Part shown: one piece after another, positions 1 to 8,706 of the stretch
Numbering within the stretch: position 1 is the first letter of the stretch
Layout of the letters: every line of letters begins with the position of its first letter
Source of the DNA: Thalassospira profundimaris
GTDB lineage: Bacteria > Pseudomonadota > Alphaproteobacteria > Rhodospirillales > Thalassospiraceae
Direction of reading: 5' to 3'
NCBI RefSeq assembly: GCF_003326795.1
Contig: NZ_JPWI01000002.1
Span: forward strand, 62,001-126,000
Length of the DNA stretch: 64,000 nucleotides
Position numbers and translations under genes: made by a program
Notes under the pieces: generated by a model
Seen by the model: only the letters and a program-made list of their open reading frames with translations
What the model was told of the DNA's origin: nothing
Databases searched by the model: none

Positions 1-492
1 CTGCTGGAAAAGGACAAGCGTCGTGAGGAGGAGGCAATTGAATTGGCCTATTCGCGCGCCGAGGGTGAGCGTATCTTCATTCCACAAAATCTCTTTGTCA
101 TCGGTACAATGAACATCGCCGACCGTTCGCTTGCGCTTGTTGACCTCGCTTTACGCCGCCGTTTTGCCTTCGTGTCTCTTGATACCAATCTTAACGATAT
201 TTGGCACAAATGGTGTTGTGAGCAGACTGGTATGGACGTAGCGGTTCTAGATCGCATCAAGATTGCGATGAAAGAATTAAATGCCGAGATTGCGGCGGAT
301 AAGTCACTTGGTCCGCAATTTTGCATTGGACATAGTTATGTCACTCCTGGCACTGACGATGAAATTCGTGATGGAACCCTCTGGTTTAAGGATATCGTCG
401 AGACGGAAATCTATCCGCTTCTGGAAGAATATTGGTTTGATAATCTAGATAAGGCCGCTGCTTCTAGGGACCGATTGTTGCAGGCGATGTGA
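1..492 (+). CDS. mcrB: McrB-type AAA+ GTPase subunit, 3' end only
   Basis: Open from the first base of the window, so the 5' part lies outside. The visible 163 residues hold the McrB signature GTMNIADRSLALVDLALRRR, the sensor and arginine-finger part of the McrB AAA+ fold. In McrBC systems this subunit forms a GTP-driven ring that binds modified DNA and moves the McrC nuclease. Its stop codon overlaps the start of mcrC (TGATG), which is typical translational coupling. The N-terminal DNA-recognition domain, which decides which modification is read, is not visible. Family assignment is secure from the motif and the partner gene. Confidence 0.9.
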   Translation: MLEKDKRREEEAIELAYSRAEGERIFIPQNLFVIGTMNIADRSLALVDLALRRRFAFVSLDTNLNDIWHKWCCEQTGMDVAVLDRIKIAMKELNAEIAADKSLGPQFCIGHSYVTPGTDDEIRDGTLWFKDIVETEIYPLLEEYWFDNLDKAAASRDRLLQAM

Positions 493-1652
493 TGATGGAC
501 GCGACGTTCACGTCTTCTGATACGACCGATATTCGTCTTGTTTACGACAAGATACCGGTGCGCAATGTTTGGTTCCTATTTCTCTATGCGCATGACTTGG
601 TCAAGTTTCGGGGGAAATTTGATGCAGAGATCGAGGCCTCACCCGACTTCAAATCGCTGATCGCGCGGTTACTTTGTTACACAGTAGAAAATCGTCTCCG
701 GCACAACCTCAGCTTCGGATATCGACACCGTGAGGACACGCTGCGGCGCGTGCGTGGGCGTATCGACATGCTACAGACTGAGACGCGTGCGTTGCTAAGT
801 CGAGGTGAGATCGCGTGCCGGTTTGAAGAGCTTACCATCGACACTCCACGCAACCGTTTGGTTCGTGCAGCCCTGAGCGTCGTCGGTGGGGTGCTCGATA
901 ATGACCGTTTGAGACATCGTACAAAAATGCTAGCGGGGGCACTTGGCAGATCTGGCGTTAGCGCAGTAAACCCGTCACGTGCGGATATGGCCACGGATCA
1001 AATCGGACGACATGAAGCCGAAGATCGGCTTATGGTTTCACTCGCTCGCGCGGTCTTCGATCTCGTGTTGCCGACAGAGGAAACGGGCACACGTTCTGTT
1101 TTGGATGCAGATCGAGCAGAGACAGAGTTTCGGAAGCTCTTTGAAAGCGCTATCGGAAATTTCTTTAACGCTGAACTGTCTCGTGAAGATGGTTGGCGTG
1201 TTTACCCTGGTAAGAAATTTAAATGGCCTATTGATGCTGCTTCTTCTGGGATTCAACATTTCCTGCCGAGCATGGTTACAGACATTATTCTCGAAAATGA
1301 GAGAGAGGATCGGCGGATCATCATTGATACCAAGTTTACGAACGTGTTTACACGCTCGCAGCATGGAGGGGCATTACGCTTTAAAACGGCACATATCTAC
1401 CAGCTCTACGCCTATCTTCGTAGCCAGGAACGGCACGATGAACCGCGTTCTCTGTTCTCGGAAGGTCTTCTTTTGTACCCGGCGATTGATGCCAATATTG
1501 ATGAGTCGGCTGAGATACAGGGGCATCATATCCGTTTCGCGACTATCGACCTTATGCTGCCAGCTTTAGAACTGAGCCAGCGCCTGCGTGCCATTCCCAT
1601 GGAAAGCCGCTTGAGCCGCCCTATCTCGCCGTCTGTTTCTCATCGCGGATGA
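492..1652 (+). CDS. mcrC: McrC-type PD-(D/E)XK endonuclease subunit
   Basis: A protein of about 386 residues of the McrC family, the nuclease partner of McrB in modification-dependent restriction. Visible features are the family motif FEELTIDTPRNR near residue 112 and a PD-(D/E)XK-like core, TDIILENE followed by IIIDTKF (Asp near 264, then D-x-K near 279-281). The start is ATG at 492, overlapping the mcrB stop. A GTG at 489 and an ATG at 495 are alternatives. It ends 16 bases before the convergent relaxase gene, so the restriction operon abuts the conjugation module. The system would act in the cytoplasm against incoming modified DNA. Confidence 0.9.
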   Translation: MMDATFTSSDTTDIRLVYDKIPVRNVWFLFLYAHDLVKFRGKFDAEIEASPDFKSLIARLLCYTVENRLRHNLSFGYRHREDTLRRVRGRIDMLQTETRALLSRGEIACRFEELTIDTPRNRLVRAALSVVGGVLDNDRLRHRTKMLAGALGRSGVSAVNPSRADMATDQIGRHEAEDRLMVSLARAVFDLVLPTEETGTRSVLDADRAETEFRKLFESAIGNFFNAELSREDGWRVYPGKKFKWPIDAASSGIQHFLPSMVTDIILENEREDRRIIIDTKFTNVFTRSQHGGALRFKTAHIYQLYAYLRSQERHDEPRSLFSEGLLLYPAIDANIDESAEIQGHHIRFATIDLMLPALELSQRLRAIPMESRLSRPISPSVSHRG

Positions 1653-1668
1653 CTCCTAACGGATAGCA

Positions 1669-2793
1669 CTACAAACCTTTGGGAAACTTCATTGAGTTGG
1701 GGAGGTTGGCCCGGTCTATGAAGGTTTTCGGCGTTAAGATACTTAGCACTTCTCTGTGCGCCAAGATCAAAACCATAGCTAACGGATCCTGATGGGCTTC
1801 CAATAGCAGAAACATCTTCCAGTTTCGCAAGGCCCGTGTCGATAGGCTGGGCTGCCGAGGAAGGATCTCTCGTTTACCAAGGTAGCGTCGCCAGAGGGCG
1901 GGGGTGTTGGGATGTCGAACAAGCGGACGAGGCTTGTAGTGGTATTTAGTTATGGCCCATCGTCCGTCTTTCGTACGTTGTTTGTCTTGTCTTGCTTCAA
2001 ACACTCCGAACCGTTCTTCAAGCTTCTTCTTGCTGCAAGATCGATCCAACTGGCTGGCCTTCATCGCCTGTCCATCCGGGCTCATCAGAACCATGCCATT
2101 GCCGCGCAGCTTGAGGCTGATGTCATATCCTGCCAGAACCTCGTGTGCTTCCTCCCAGTTCGTGGCTTTCCCTAAACCCTCAAGTATTTCCTCTCGATGT
2201 TTCAACACATGCCGCTGGAATGATTCTTGCCAGGTATGGGCCTCATAGTCCCGCGCAGCAGGTGAGAGCATGTTTGGATCACGCTCTTTGCCATCTGTCA
2301 TGCCAGGGTCGATGGCAAGACCGTATTTCTTCTCCATCTCGCGCGAGACCTTGGCGAGGATCTTAAAATCCCGATGCGGGGTGACAACCTTGAGCGTTTC
2401 CGGATGCACTTTGTTAAAGGCAATATGCATGTGGAAATTATCAGTATTGATATGGGTGCCTGCCACCCGCTGATGATCTTCGTAGCCAAGTGCCTTGGCA
2501 TATTCTGCCTCAATGGCCATCAGATCCTCTTTGGTCAGTTTGTCCTGCTCGCCAGAGCGGAAAGAAACGACAAGGTGATAGGTCTTGTCGGCAATATCGG
2601 GCTTTTGTCGCCGAACTGCTTCGATCTCCAAAAGGGCTAAGTCAAGATCCTCGATATTTGTGCCGGCATCGCAATTGCGGATCCAAAACTGATCGAGCTT
2701 CTCGCCTTTTTCTTCGGCGGCGGCGATGTACTCACCAAGGCGGGTATAATTGTCCGGCACACCGGATTTCTTGCCGATCTTAGTTGCGATCAT
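1669..2793 (-). CDS. MOBP-type conjugative relaxase (TraI/VirD2-like), short C-terminus
   Basis: A 374-residue relaxase that would nick oriT and lead the strand through the type IV channel. The metal-binding three-histidine motif HINTDNFHMHIAFN (His114, His121, His123, with Asp118) is clear. Tyr16 or Tyr22 near the N-terminus is the likely catalytic tyrosine; RP4 TraI uses Tyr22. After the relaxase fold there is a TraI-like stretch (VLMSPDGQAMKASQLDRS). IncP TraI proteins are roughly twice as long, and from about residue 305 this protein stops looking like them, so it may be truncated or frameshifted near the McrBC boundary. It overlaps the traJ-like gene by 4 bases (ATGA). Function is confident, completeness is not. 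Confidence 0.88.
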   Translation of the reverse strand: MIATKIGKKSGVPDNYTRLGEYIAAAEEKGEKLDQFWIRNCDAGTNIEDLDLALLEIEAVRRQKPDIADKTYHLVVSFRSGEQDKLTKEDLMAIEAEYAKALGYEDHQRVAGTHINTDNFHMHIAFNKVHPETLKVVTPHRDFKILAKVSREMEKKYGLAIDPGMTDGKERDPNMLSPAARDYEAHTWQESFQRHVLKHREEILEGLGKATNWEEAHEVLAGYDISLKLRGNGMVLMSPDGQAMKASQLDRSCSKKKLEERFGVFEARQDKQRTKDGRWAITKYHYKPRPLVRHPNTPALWRRYLGKREILPRQPSLSTRALRNWKMFLLLEAHQDPLAMVLILAHREVLSILTPKTFIDRANLPNSMKFPKGL

Positions 2794-3164
2794 GATTTGT
2801 CCTGCAGGTTCTTGCCGGGCTGAAGCTGCATCCGGATATCGCCAATGGCTGCTTTGATCTCGGTCTGCGTCGCCTCTATATCGCGGTTCAGGCTGTCGAA
2901 CTTCTTTAAAAGATCAGCCGAGAGTGGCTCATCTAGCGCAAGCTTGAACAGATTACCCAAGCGGGCCTGATCGGCATTGACCTTGAGCAGGTCGCGAATG
3001 CCCTGCCATGCGGCAAAGTCGCTGACACTGGGCAATTTTGTGTTCATCAACAACCGTTTGAGCAGTTCCGAGCGTGAAAGGCGCAGCTGGTGGGCAAGCT
3101 GATCGATGCGGGCTTTCTCTTCGTCGTTGAGATAGGTTTTGATGACGTGACGTTCGGTGGCCAT
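2790..3164 (-). CDS. traJ: TraJ/MobC-like relaxosome accessory DNA-binding protein
   Basis: A 124-residue protein with an N-terminal ribbon-helix-helix pattern (HVIKTYLNDEEKARIDQLAH, then SRSELLKRLL) and a long helical C-terminus. This matches TraJ/MobC mobilisation proteins, which bind oriT beside the nick site and recruit the relaxase. It lies just upstream of the relaxase gene and overlaps it by 4 bases, the usual TraJ-TraI pairing of IncP-like systems. Unlike RP4, the DNA just upstream is another gene, so oriT is unlikely to be here. The family call rests on length, motif and neighbour. Confidence 0.75.
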   Translation of the reverse strand: MATERHVIKTYLNDEEKARIDQLAHQLRLSRSELLKRLLMNTKLPSVSDFAAWQGIRDLLKVNADQARLGNLFKLALDEPLSADLLKKFDSLNRDIEATQTEIKAAIGDIRMQLQPGKNLQDKS

Positions 3165-3175
3165 TTCTTGTTCCG

Positions 3176-4165
3176 CTATTGCCCGGAAGATTCTGTGGGA
3201 GAACCACCTGGCATCATTTCGGCCCGCATACTCTCGGGGAGGGTGGCATCAAACCCGCCAACCAGATTGACGATACTGCGTGTAAAATCGGCACCGAACT
3301 TGCGCTCATACACCTCTTTGGCTTTTGCGATGAGATGCGGCTCTCGTTTGTCGGGGTTGCTGTAATTGATCAGGTTTGCAAAATACCGTGGATCAAAGGT
3401 GATGGTTTTGGCGAAGACCACGTTGCGACCCCCATCGCAGACTTCAAACTCGACCATTTCAATCAGCCTGTCTTCTTCGGTCTTGCGACGGTAATCAACA
3501 AAGCACCAGGTCACTTCGTAAAACTTATTTCCCCTTGTGATATGACCTTTTTCGTCGAAACGAGCTTCGGGAATGCGATCAGTGATGGCCAGACGCAGTT
3601 CGTCTTGTCCTTTGATGATTTGTTGTCCGAAGATTGAGAGGCCCTTGGAACGATAGGCAAACATCCAGGGGATGTTGCGCAAGGTCGCATCGTGGAAGCG
3701 GTAGCCTTCCGCTTCAATCCAGTTTTCCAGCATGGTGCGCGCAACTTTCGACGAAATCCTGACGCCGGTCTCTTTGCGGATGATGTAGATCACGCGGTCA
3801 AACTGGGTGAGAACGATGCCGAGGATCTTGAGCGAGATGCCTTCCATGCCGCGCTTGCGACTGCTGCCTTTGCTCTGGTTCTTTCGCACATAGGGGCACC
3901 ATTCAAAATTATCGGCATTGAAATAATCAAACCCGGTGACTGGTTTACCAGTGTGACGTCCATAAGGTCGGTCAGTATGACGGAGTTCTTCATAAAGTCC
4001 TATGATCTGAATAGGATTATCGCAGGCTGGACATACGGCATATTCGCGCTGTTTGTCGTCGGAAACCTGATACCAGGGTTCGAGTTTTCTGGTGTCGCGT
4101 TCAAAGGCCGTGCGCTCGATCTCTTTTTCGTCGAAAGTCTGCGCCTGCAATTTATAGACGTGCAT
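3176..4165 (-). CDS. Conserved conjugation-module protein with CxxC motif, function unknown
   Basis: About 329 residues. I chose the ATG at 4165 because GGGAG lies 8 bases upstream and it directly follows the previous stop; a start at 4207 would overlap that gene. The N-terminal part carries CPACDNPIQI, and with a further cysteine in EWCPY this suggests a small metal-binding site. The C-terminal two thirds are rich in beta-strand and charged segments (FVDYRRKTEEDRLIEMVEFE) with no motif I recognise. There is no signal peptide or membrane segment. It is probably co-transcribed with traJ (11 bases away), so a DNA-processing role is plausible but unproven. Confidence 0.7.
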   Translation of the reverse strand: MHVYKLQAQTFDEKEIERTAFERDTRKLEPWYQVSDDKQREYAVCPACDNPIQIIGLYEELRHTDRPYGRHTGKPVTGFDYFNADNFEWCPYVRKNQSKGSSRKRGMEGISLKILGIVLTQFDRVIYIIRKETGVRISSKVARTMLENWIEAEGYRFHDATLRNIPWMFAYRSKGLSIFGQQIIKGQDELRLAITDRIPEARFDEKGHITRGNKFYEVTWCFVDYRRKTEEDRLIEMVEFEVCDGGRNVVFAKTITFDPRYFANLINYSNPDKREPHLIAKAKEVYERKFGADFTRSIVNLVGGFDATLPESMRAEMMPGGSPTESSGQ

Positions 4166-4169
4166 TATC

Positions 4170-4442
4170 TTATCTCCCGGCGACTGTTTCACGGATGGAA
4201 GAGCCAATGTTATAATGGTTTATGACGCTGTTCCACCATTCCGCACCCAGCTTGGGAACGGAGGCTTTTTGCTCGGCAAGGTAGAGACATTGCAGGAGGG
4301 TCGGCAGATCGAGCGAGAAAGTATTTTCGCCTGCCTGCAGGGCGAAGACCAATGCCGGGCCGCATTCACTGCAATCAAGGTCGCGAGCCTCTTGAAGGTT
4401 GGCGCGCTTGTTAAAAATGTCCGTCACATGCTGTTCGGTCAT
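4170..4442 (-). CDS. Small cytoplasmic protein with CxxC, function unknown
   Basis: 90 residues, ATG start with AGGA about 9 bases upstream. It contains DLDCSECGPALVF, a single CxxC, and a helical centre (LPTLLQCLYLAEQ). There is no signal peptide or membrane helix. It lies between the antirestriction/primase-like gene and the 329-residue unknown; both this product and that neighbour carry a CxxC, which may mean related metal binding. No family recognised. Confidence 0.6.
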   Translation of the reverse strand: MTEQHVTDIFNKRANLQEARDLDCSECGPALVFALQAGENTFSLDLPTLLQCLYLAEQKASVPKLGAEWWNSVINHYNIGSSIRETVAGR

Positions 4443-4518
4443 GAGGTGATTTCCTGGTAAAATGGCAAAGAGGAAAGAGGTGCCGGTGGCGTACTTCGCG
4501 CCACCGGCTTTCGGGGGA

Positions 4519-6675
4519 TCAGACCGCCAAGCTTGCGGCCTGCTGCTCGCGTCCCCGTGTTCTGGTTCGGGACTTCGGTTTGCTGAGACCCAACTGGTCG
4601 GTGACGAGACGTTTCAGCGCCTCAATCCCGCGTTCCCGATGGATGTCGTTAAAATCGGTCAAACCCTTGGCTTTCTCCGCATCACTCAGATCCGGGCGGA
4701 GGATCTTCGCCCCGGTCAACTCGGCGGCGCGCTCCGCCCCTTTGATCCCGGCATTGATCTTCTTGGCGTGATCATCATCGGCGGCAATCACAAGTGGCCG
4801 ATCTGGATGCTTCTTGTGAATTGCTTCTGCCACGGGGGCGAGATTGCCGGAATCAAGTGCGACCACCACCGTCAGACCACTGGCCATATGCAGGCTTTGA
4901 CCGGTGGAATAGCCTTCAGTGACGATCATCGGGCCTTTGGGATCACCTTCGATCACATGCATCAGGCCACGCTTTTTGCCGTCCTTGAGATACATTTTGG
5001 TGCCATCGGGATGGATGGTCTGGATGTTCTCGATAAAGCCTTTGTCATTGGCCATCGGCATCAGAAGGTTGCCCGATTGATCGATCCGCAGATCGCCAGC
5101 AGGCACCTGTTTGTTCTGCAAATAGGGGTGATTGGCGGGAGCCGGTTCGGCGTTCTGGAAAATCCCGTAGGCCCGCTTGGCAACCGCGCGATATTGCGCA
5201 CGGAGTTCCTGTTCCTGGGCGGCCTTTCGGGCTGCTGCTTCGGCTCTGGACTGTTCCAACTCCTTTGGGTCGATCTTGGTGCCGGTCGCGACCCATTTGA
5301 CCGGATCCTGCCCAGATTTGTAATTGGTGATATTGCCTGCCGGAAGACCTTCAAGGAACCCGCGATAGGAACCGCTTTTCTGGCCCTTGCGATCTCCTTC
5401 GACCGCAACCCGATGCCATTTGCCATCCATGGTCGGCGGTCCATCGAGGATCAGACCGTTTTCCTTCAACGCTTGTGCAAATTCCTGTTCCGGGCTGATC
5501 TTGGGTTCAGGGGCTTTGGCCTTGGTCTCCTGCCAGCGTTTGAAGGGTTCAAGCTCCATATCATCGCGGGCATACCAGGCCTTGGCCCGGCGATCCCATT
5601 TTGCCCCAAGAGCCTTGGCCTCATCTTTTTCACTGAAGGGCACATTGAGATAGATGCGCTTGCGTTCGGTGTTGGTGTCCTGATTAGGAGCCTGTGACAT
5701 TTCACCATTCATGGCATTTTCCTTCTGTCGTTCAACAGCCGGGGTTTGAGTGATGGATTTGGTTGTCTCTTGGGATTTCACCGGGATCAGGCTTTGACGC
5801 AGATCCGGTTCCATGATCCAGGTGCGGATGTTTTCTGCATCCCGCGCAGCAGCGAACAGCGCATTGCGTTCTTCCTTGATGGCTTTCATCCATGAGCCGA
5901 CATAACTGGCATGACGTTCCGGGTAATGGCCAAGACCAAGCTCGGTGGTCAGCATGTAGCTTGCGATCTCGGCCCGCAGTTCTTCCTTGGCGTAAACTTC
6001 TGAGCCAAACGGCCCAAACTCACGCGCCATGCGTGATCCATGGCCGGTGGCATGACCAAGCTCATGCAGGGCGGTGGCGTAATATTCATACTGGCCCTTA
6101 AACGCGGCCTGATGAGGCATGTGGATCTGATCAGTCGAGGACCGATAAAAGGCCCGGTCATTCTGATCATGGAAGATCGGCACATTGCCCTGCTTGAGGA
6201 TCTGTTCGGCCCGCTCAACCGGGCTAAAGGTCGGTTCTGGCGCGATATAGGGGGCAAGGCCATCGATCTGTTCAGCATTGAAGACGACGGCATGAAACAC
6301 CCGGGGACGGTCCAGCCTTACGTCGCGGGTTTTGGCGATACCCTTGTCGTCGAGAACCGGCTTGCCGTTTTCATCCAGCACCTTCTCACGTTCGGACCAT
6401 TTCCAATATTCGATCATGGTGCCTTTTTCGCCCTTGCGGACTTGCGCGTCCTGGGCCGCCGCCTGACGATAGGTCATCCAGCGCGGATCGGAGCGCCCGC
6501 GCATTTCAAGCCAAAGGGCATTGATGCCGCGATAATCCTTGCCAGAAACCGGATTGAACGGGGCCATGCGGACCTTTCCCGGTTCCCATGGCTTTTGCCA
6601 GGGGGCGGTGCCAGCCTCGATATGGCCAAGCAGTTCCTCGACCACCTGATCGCGGTAGCTTTTCTTCTCAGCCAT
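4519..6675 (-). CDS. ArdC-like ssDNA-binding / zincin / DUF5710 / Toprim multidomain protein
   Basis: 718 residues from the ATG at 6675, which has GGAGGG 8 bases upstream; more upstream starts lack a ribosome site. Order of parts: ArdC-type N-terminal domain (residues 5-140, with the typical PW...W and RGINALWL patterns); zincin metallopeptidase motif HELGHATGH (204-212); DUF5710 module (about 338-378, YLNVPFSEKDEAKALGAKWD); coiled stretch with Arg/Ala (475-500); and a Toprim-like domain (Glu587 in MIVTEGYSTG, then AADDDH at 631-636). ArdC proteins protect incoming single-stranded plasmid DNA from restriction. Toprim domains occur in plasmid primases such as TraC. A role on transferred DNA in the recipient is therefore inferred. 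Confidence 0.82.
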   Translation of the reverse strand: MAEKKSYRDQVVEELLGHIEAGTAPWQKPWEPGKVRMAPFNPVSGKDYRGINALWLEMRGRSDPRWMTYRQAAAQDAQVRKGEKGTMIEYWKWSEREKVLDENGKPVLDDKGIAKTRDVRLDRPRVFHAVVFNAEQIDGLAPYIAPEPTFSPVERAEQILKQGNVPIFHDQNDRAFYRSSTDQIHMPHQAAFKGQYEYYATALHELGHATGHGSRMAREFGPFGSEVYAKEELRAEIASYMLTTELGLGHYPERHASYVGSWMKAIKEERNALFAAARDAENIRTWIMEPDLRQSLIPVKSQETTKSITQTPAVERQKENAMNGEMSQAPNQDTNTERKRIYLNVPFSEKDEAKALGAKWDRRAKAWYARDDMELEPFKRWQETKAKAPEPKISPEQEFAQALKENGLILDGPPTMDGKWHRVAVEGDRKGQKSGSYRGFLEGLPAGNITNYKSGQDPVKWVATGTKIDPKELEQSRAEAAARKAAQEQELRAQYRAVAKRAYGIFQNAEPAPANHPYLQNKQVPAGDLRIDQSGNLLMPMANDKGFIENIQTIHPDGTKMYLKDGKKRGLMHVIEGDPKGPMIVTEGYSTGQSLHMASGLTVVVALDSGNLAPVAEAIHKKHPDRPLVIAADDDHAKKINAGIKGAERAAELTGAKILRPDLSDAEKAKGLTDFNDIHRERGIEALKRLVTDQLGLSKPKSRTRTRGREQQAASLAV

Positions 6676-6916
6676 GGTTCGAACCCTCCGCATCAGCAGT
6701 CGGGTCGATGCCGTCAAAATGACTGTCCAGCGCATCATCAGCAGAGAGCGCGTCCTCAGCAAAAGCCCCCATGGCGTCGGCAATGTCCGGATCGACCGGC
6801 ACAGGGCCAATCTGGCTTTCGGCGTTGATCATGGAAGAGGCGAGGGTGAGATAGTCCTGGTCAGTCAGGGCTGCGGACGCAGGCGTGGTTTTGTCGGGTG
6901 TATTGGGTGTCTTCAT
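6668..6916 (-). CDS. Small acidic protein of the conjugation operon, function unknown
   Basis: 82 residues, strongly acidic (many Asp/Glu, few Lys/Arg) and low in hydrophobic residues, so probably disordered or a small binding partner. It overlaps virD4 by 4 bases at its start and the next gene by 8 bases at its end, which supports its being translated. There is no signal peptide or known motif. Its position between the coupling protein and the ArdC-like protein resembles small accessory genes in other transfer operons; nothing more can be said. Confidence 0.6.
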   Translation of the reverse strand: MKTPNTPDKTTPASAALTDQDYLTLASSMINAESQIGPVPVDPDIADAMGAFAEDALSADDALDSHFDGIDPTADAEGSNHG

Positions 6917-8706
6917 GGTTTGGTTCCTTTGTGAGATGCAGAGGGCATGGAAGAGAACGCCATTTGGGGCGGCGTCATTTGCGAACGGCGGGACAGTTCG
7001 CGATCCAGGAAATAGAGCTTTTGACGGCCAAGGATGGGTGGCAGACCGGCAACAAAGATCAGCGCATCACCGGGGACCGGTTTGCGGCCCTCGGTATCAA
7101 TGATCTGCAGGCGCATGCATTCATCAGGGGTGAGAAGCGGGCGGGAGGTTTCAGCCAGATTGTCGGATACAGATCCGAGATCGCCCATTCGACCAGAGCG
7201 CGAGCGGCGCTTTTGCACGATGGTCGCTTTGCCGGTCATGTCCGAGAGTAGCTTGGCGGTTTCGAGTTTGTTTGGCGTGAAGGCCACCCGGATCTTGCAG
7301 TTGGCCATGATCGATTCATCACGACCGTAATGCTTGAAGAGCTGTTCGGTGTTCTGGACGATGATCATGGCCTTGAGGCCGTAGCCCGCCATGAAGGCGA
7401 GAGATTCCTCGAAGATCTCCAGCTTGCCGATGGAGGTGAACTCATCGAGCATCAAAAGCAGACGGTGCTTGTATCCGGCGAGCGTTTGGCCAGATCCAAA
7501 CTCCATGCGTTCGGTAAGACGGCGCATAAAGAGATTGAGGATGATGCGCAGCAGGGGCCGCAAGCGATCCTTGTCTGCAGGTGAAACGACAAGGAACAAT
7601 GCCATTGGCGCATCGCCATTCATCAGATCATGCAGGCGGAAGTCACTGGTCGCGGTATTGCGTGCGATGATCGGATCGGCAAAGACGGTCAGCTGCGTTT
7701 TGGCGGTTGAATGCACGCCAGAGCGTTCCTGCGGGGCCTTGATCATCATACTGTTGGCCCCGCGCCGAACTTCCTTGTTCACATGGGATTTGCCATGATC
7801 AAAGGCCGCCATTTCGGCAAGAATATGCTCGAAATTATCGTCGCTTTCTTCCGCGTCGCCGTCGCCGGTAATGCCCGAGAGAAAGGTATTCACATCATCA
7901 AAACAGGCCGTACGGTGTTCATCACGCCGCACCCGATAGATGACATGAAGCAACACGACCGAAAGCCAGCCATAACCTTCCTGTCGCCAGTAATCCTTCA
8001 TGCCCTGGCCATCGGGATCGATGATCATGGCGGCGATGTTCTGGCAGTCGGCGATGTCCTGTTCGGTATCAATGCGCACTTCGGCCAGCGGGTTGAAGCG
8101 GGCCGAGCCAGTGCTGGCGGAGGGCTCAAAGCGCAAGACCTTGTGCCCGATGCTGGCAAGCCAGCCGCCGGTCTTGGCGAAGTTCTCACCCTTGATATCA
8201 AGGCAGAGAATGCTCTCGCGCCAGCTGAGCAGGGTAGGCAGGATCAGGCTGACCCCCTTGCCGGTACGGGTTGGAGCCCAGACCAGGACATGCTCCGGCC
8301 CGTCATGGCGCAGTTCGCGGATCCGGCCAAACCATGATGGCCAGCCGCCAACAACCACGCCGTCTTTACGAAACAGGCGTGCTTTCTTGATATCCCTCAG
8401 CTTTGCCCAGCGGGCCGAGCCATGCAGTTCGTCGCCTTTGCGGTTCCCCTTGAGCGTGCTGTTATTGGCCCGTGCGGCCAGCGCCAGCACGCCGAACATG
8501 CAAAGCAATCCAGTGATGCCAATCCAAAGAGCCGGATAGAGCATTTCATTAGGTAGGCCTGCTGGATGCGTGGCGGCATCGAGCGACCATCGCCACCAAC
8601 GCAGATCCAGTGCGTCAAAGCCAACAGCCAGATGCCATTGCCAGAGAATGGCAGTGATCATGGCGAGCAGGATGAAAGGGAGAGAGAGGCGGTAAAGAGC
8701 AGTCAT
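6913..8706 (-). CDS. virD4: Type IV coupling protein (VirD4/TraG)
   Basis: 597 residues. Two N-terminal membrane helices (about 7-27 and 57-78) precede the cytoplasmic ATPase with Walker A APTRTGKGVS (144-153) and Walker B LLLMLDEFTSIG, followed by the VirD4-type stretch IIVQNTEQLFKHYG. The coupling protein docks the relaxosome on the secretion channel and pumps DNA. Length fits the VirD4/TraG family. Start ATG overlaps the virB11 stop (TAATG), and the end overlaps the next gene by 4 bases. Confidence 0.93.
   Translation of the reverse strand: MTALYRLSLPFILLAMITAILWQWHLAVGFDALDLRWWRWSLDAATHPAGLPNEMLYPALWIGITGLLCMFGVLALAARANNSTLKGNRKGDELHGSARWAKLRDIKKARLFRKDGVVVGGWPSWFGRIRELRHDGPEHVLVWAPTRTGKGVSLILPTLLSWRESILCLDIKGENFAKTGGWLASIGHKVLRFEPSASTGSARFNPLAEVRIDTEQDIADCQNIAAMIIDPDGQGMKDYWRQEGYGWLSVVLLHVIYRVRRDEHRTACFDDVNTFLSGITGDGDAEESDDNFEHILAEMAAFDHGKSHVNKEVRRGANSMMIKAPQERSGVHSTAKTQLTVFADPIIARNTATSDFRLHDLMNGDAPMALFLVVSPADKDRLRPLLRIILNLFMRRLTERMEFGSGQTLAGYKHRLLLMLDEFTSIGKLEIFEESLAFMAGYGLKAMIIVQNTEQLFKHYGRDESIMANCKIRVAFTPNKLETAKLLSDMTGKATIVQKRRSRSGRMGDLGSVSDNLAETSRPLLTPDECMRLQIIDTEGRKPVPGDALIFVAGLPPILGRQKLYFLDRELSRRSQMTPPQMAFSSMPSASHKGTKP

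Noticed and set aside
4462-5697. Long plus-strand open frame of 411 codons
   Set aside because: It is antisense to the ArdC/zincin/Toprim gene, which has clear motifs and a ribosome site; the plus-strand frame shows no recognisable domain.
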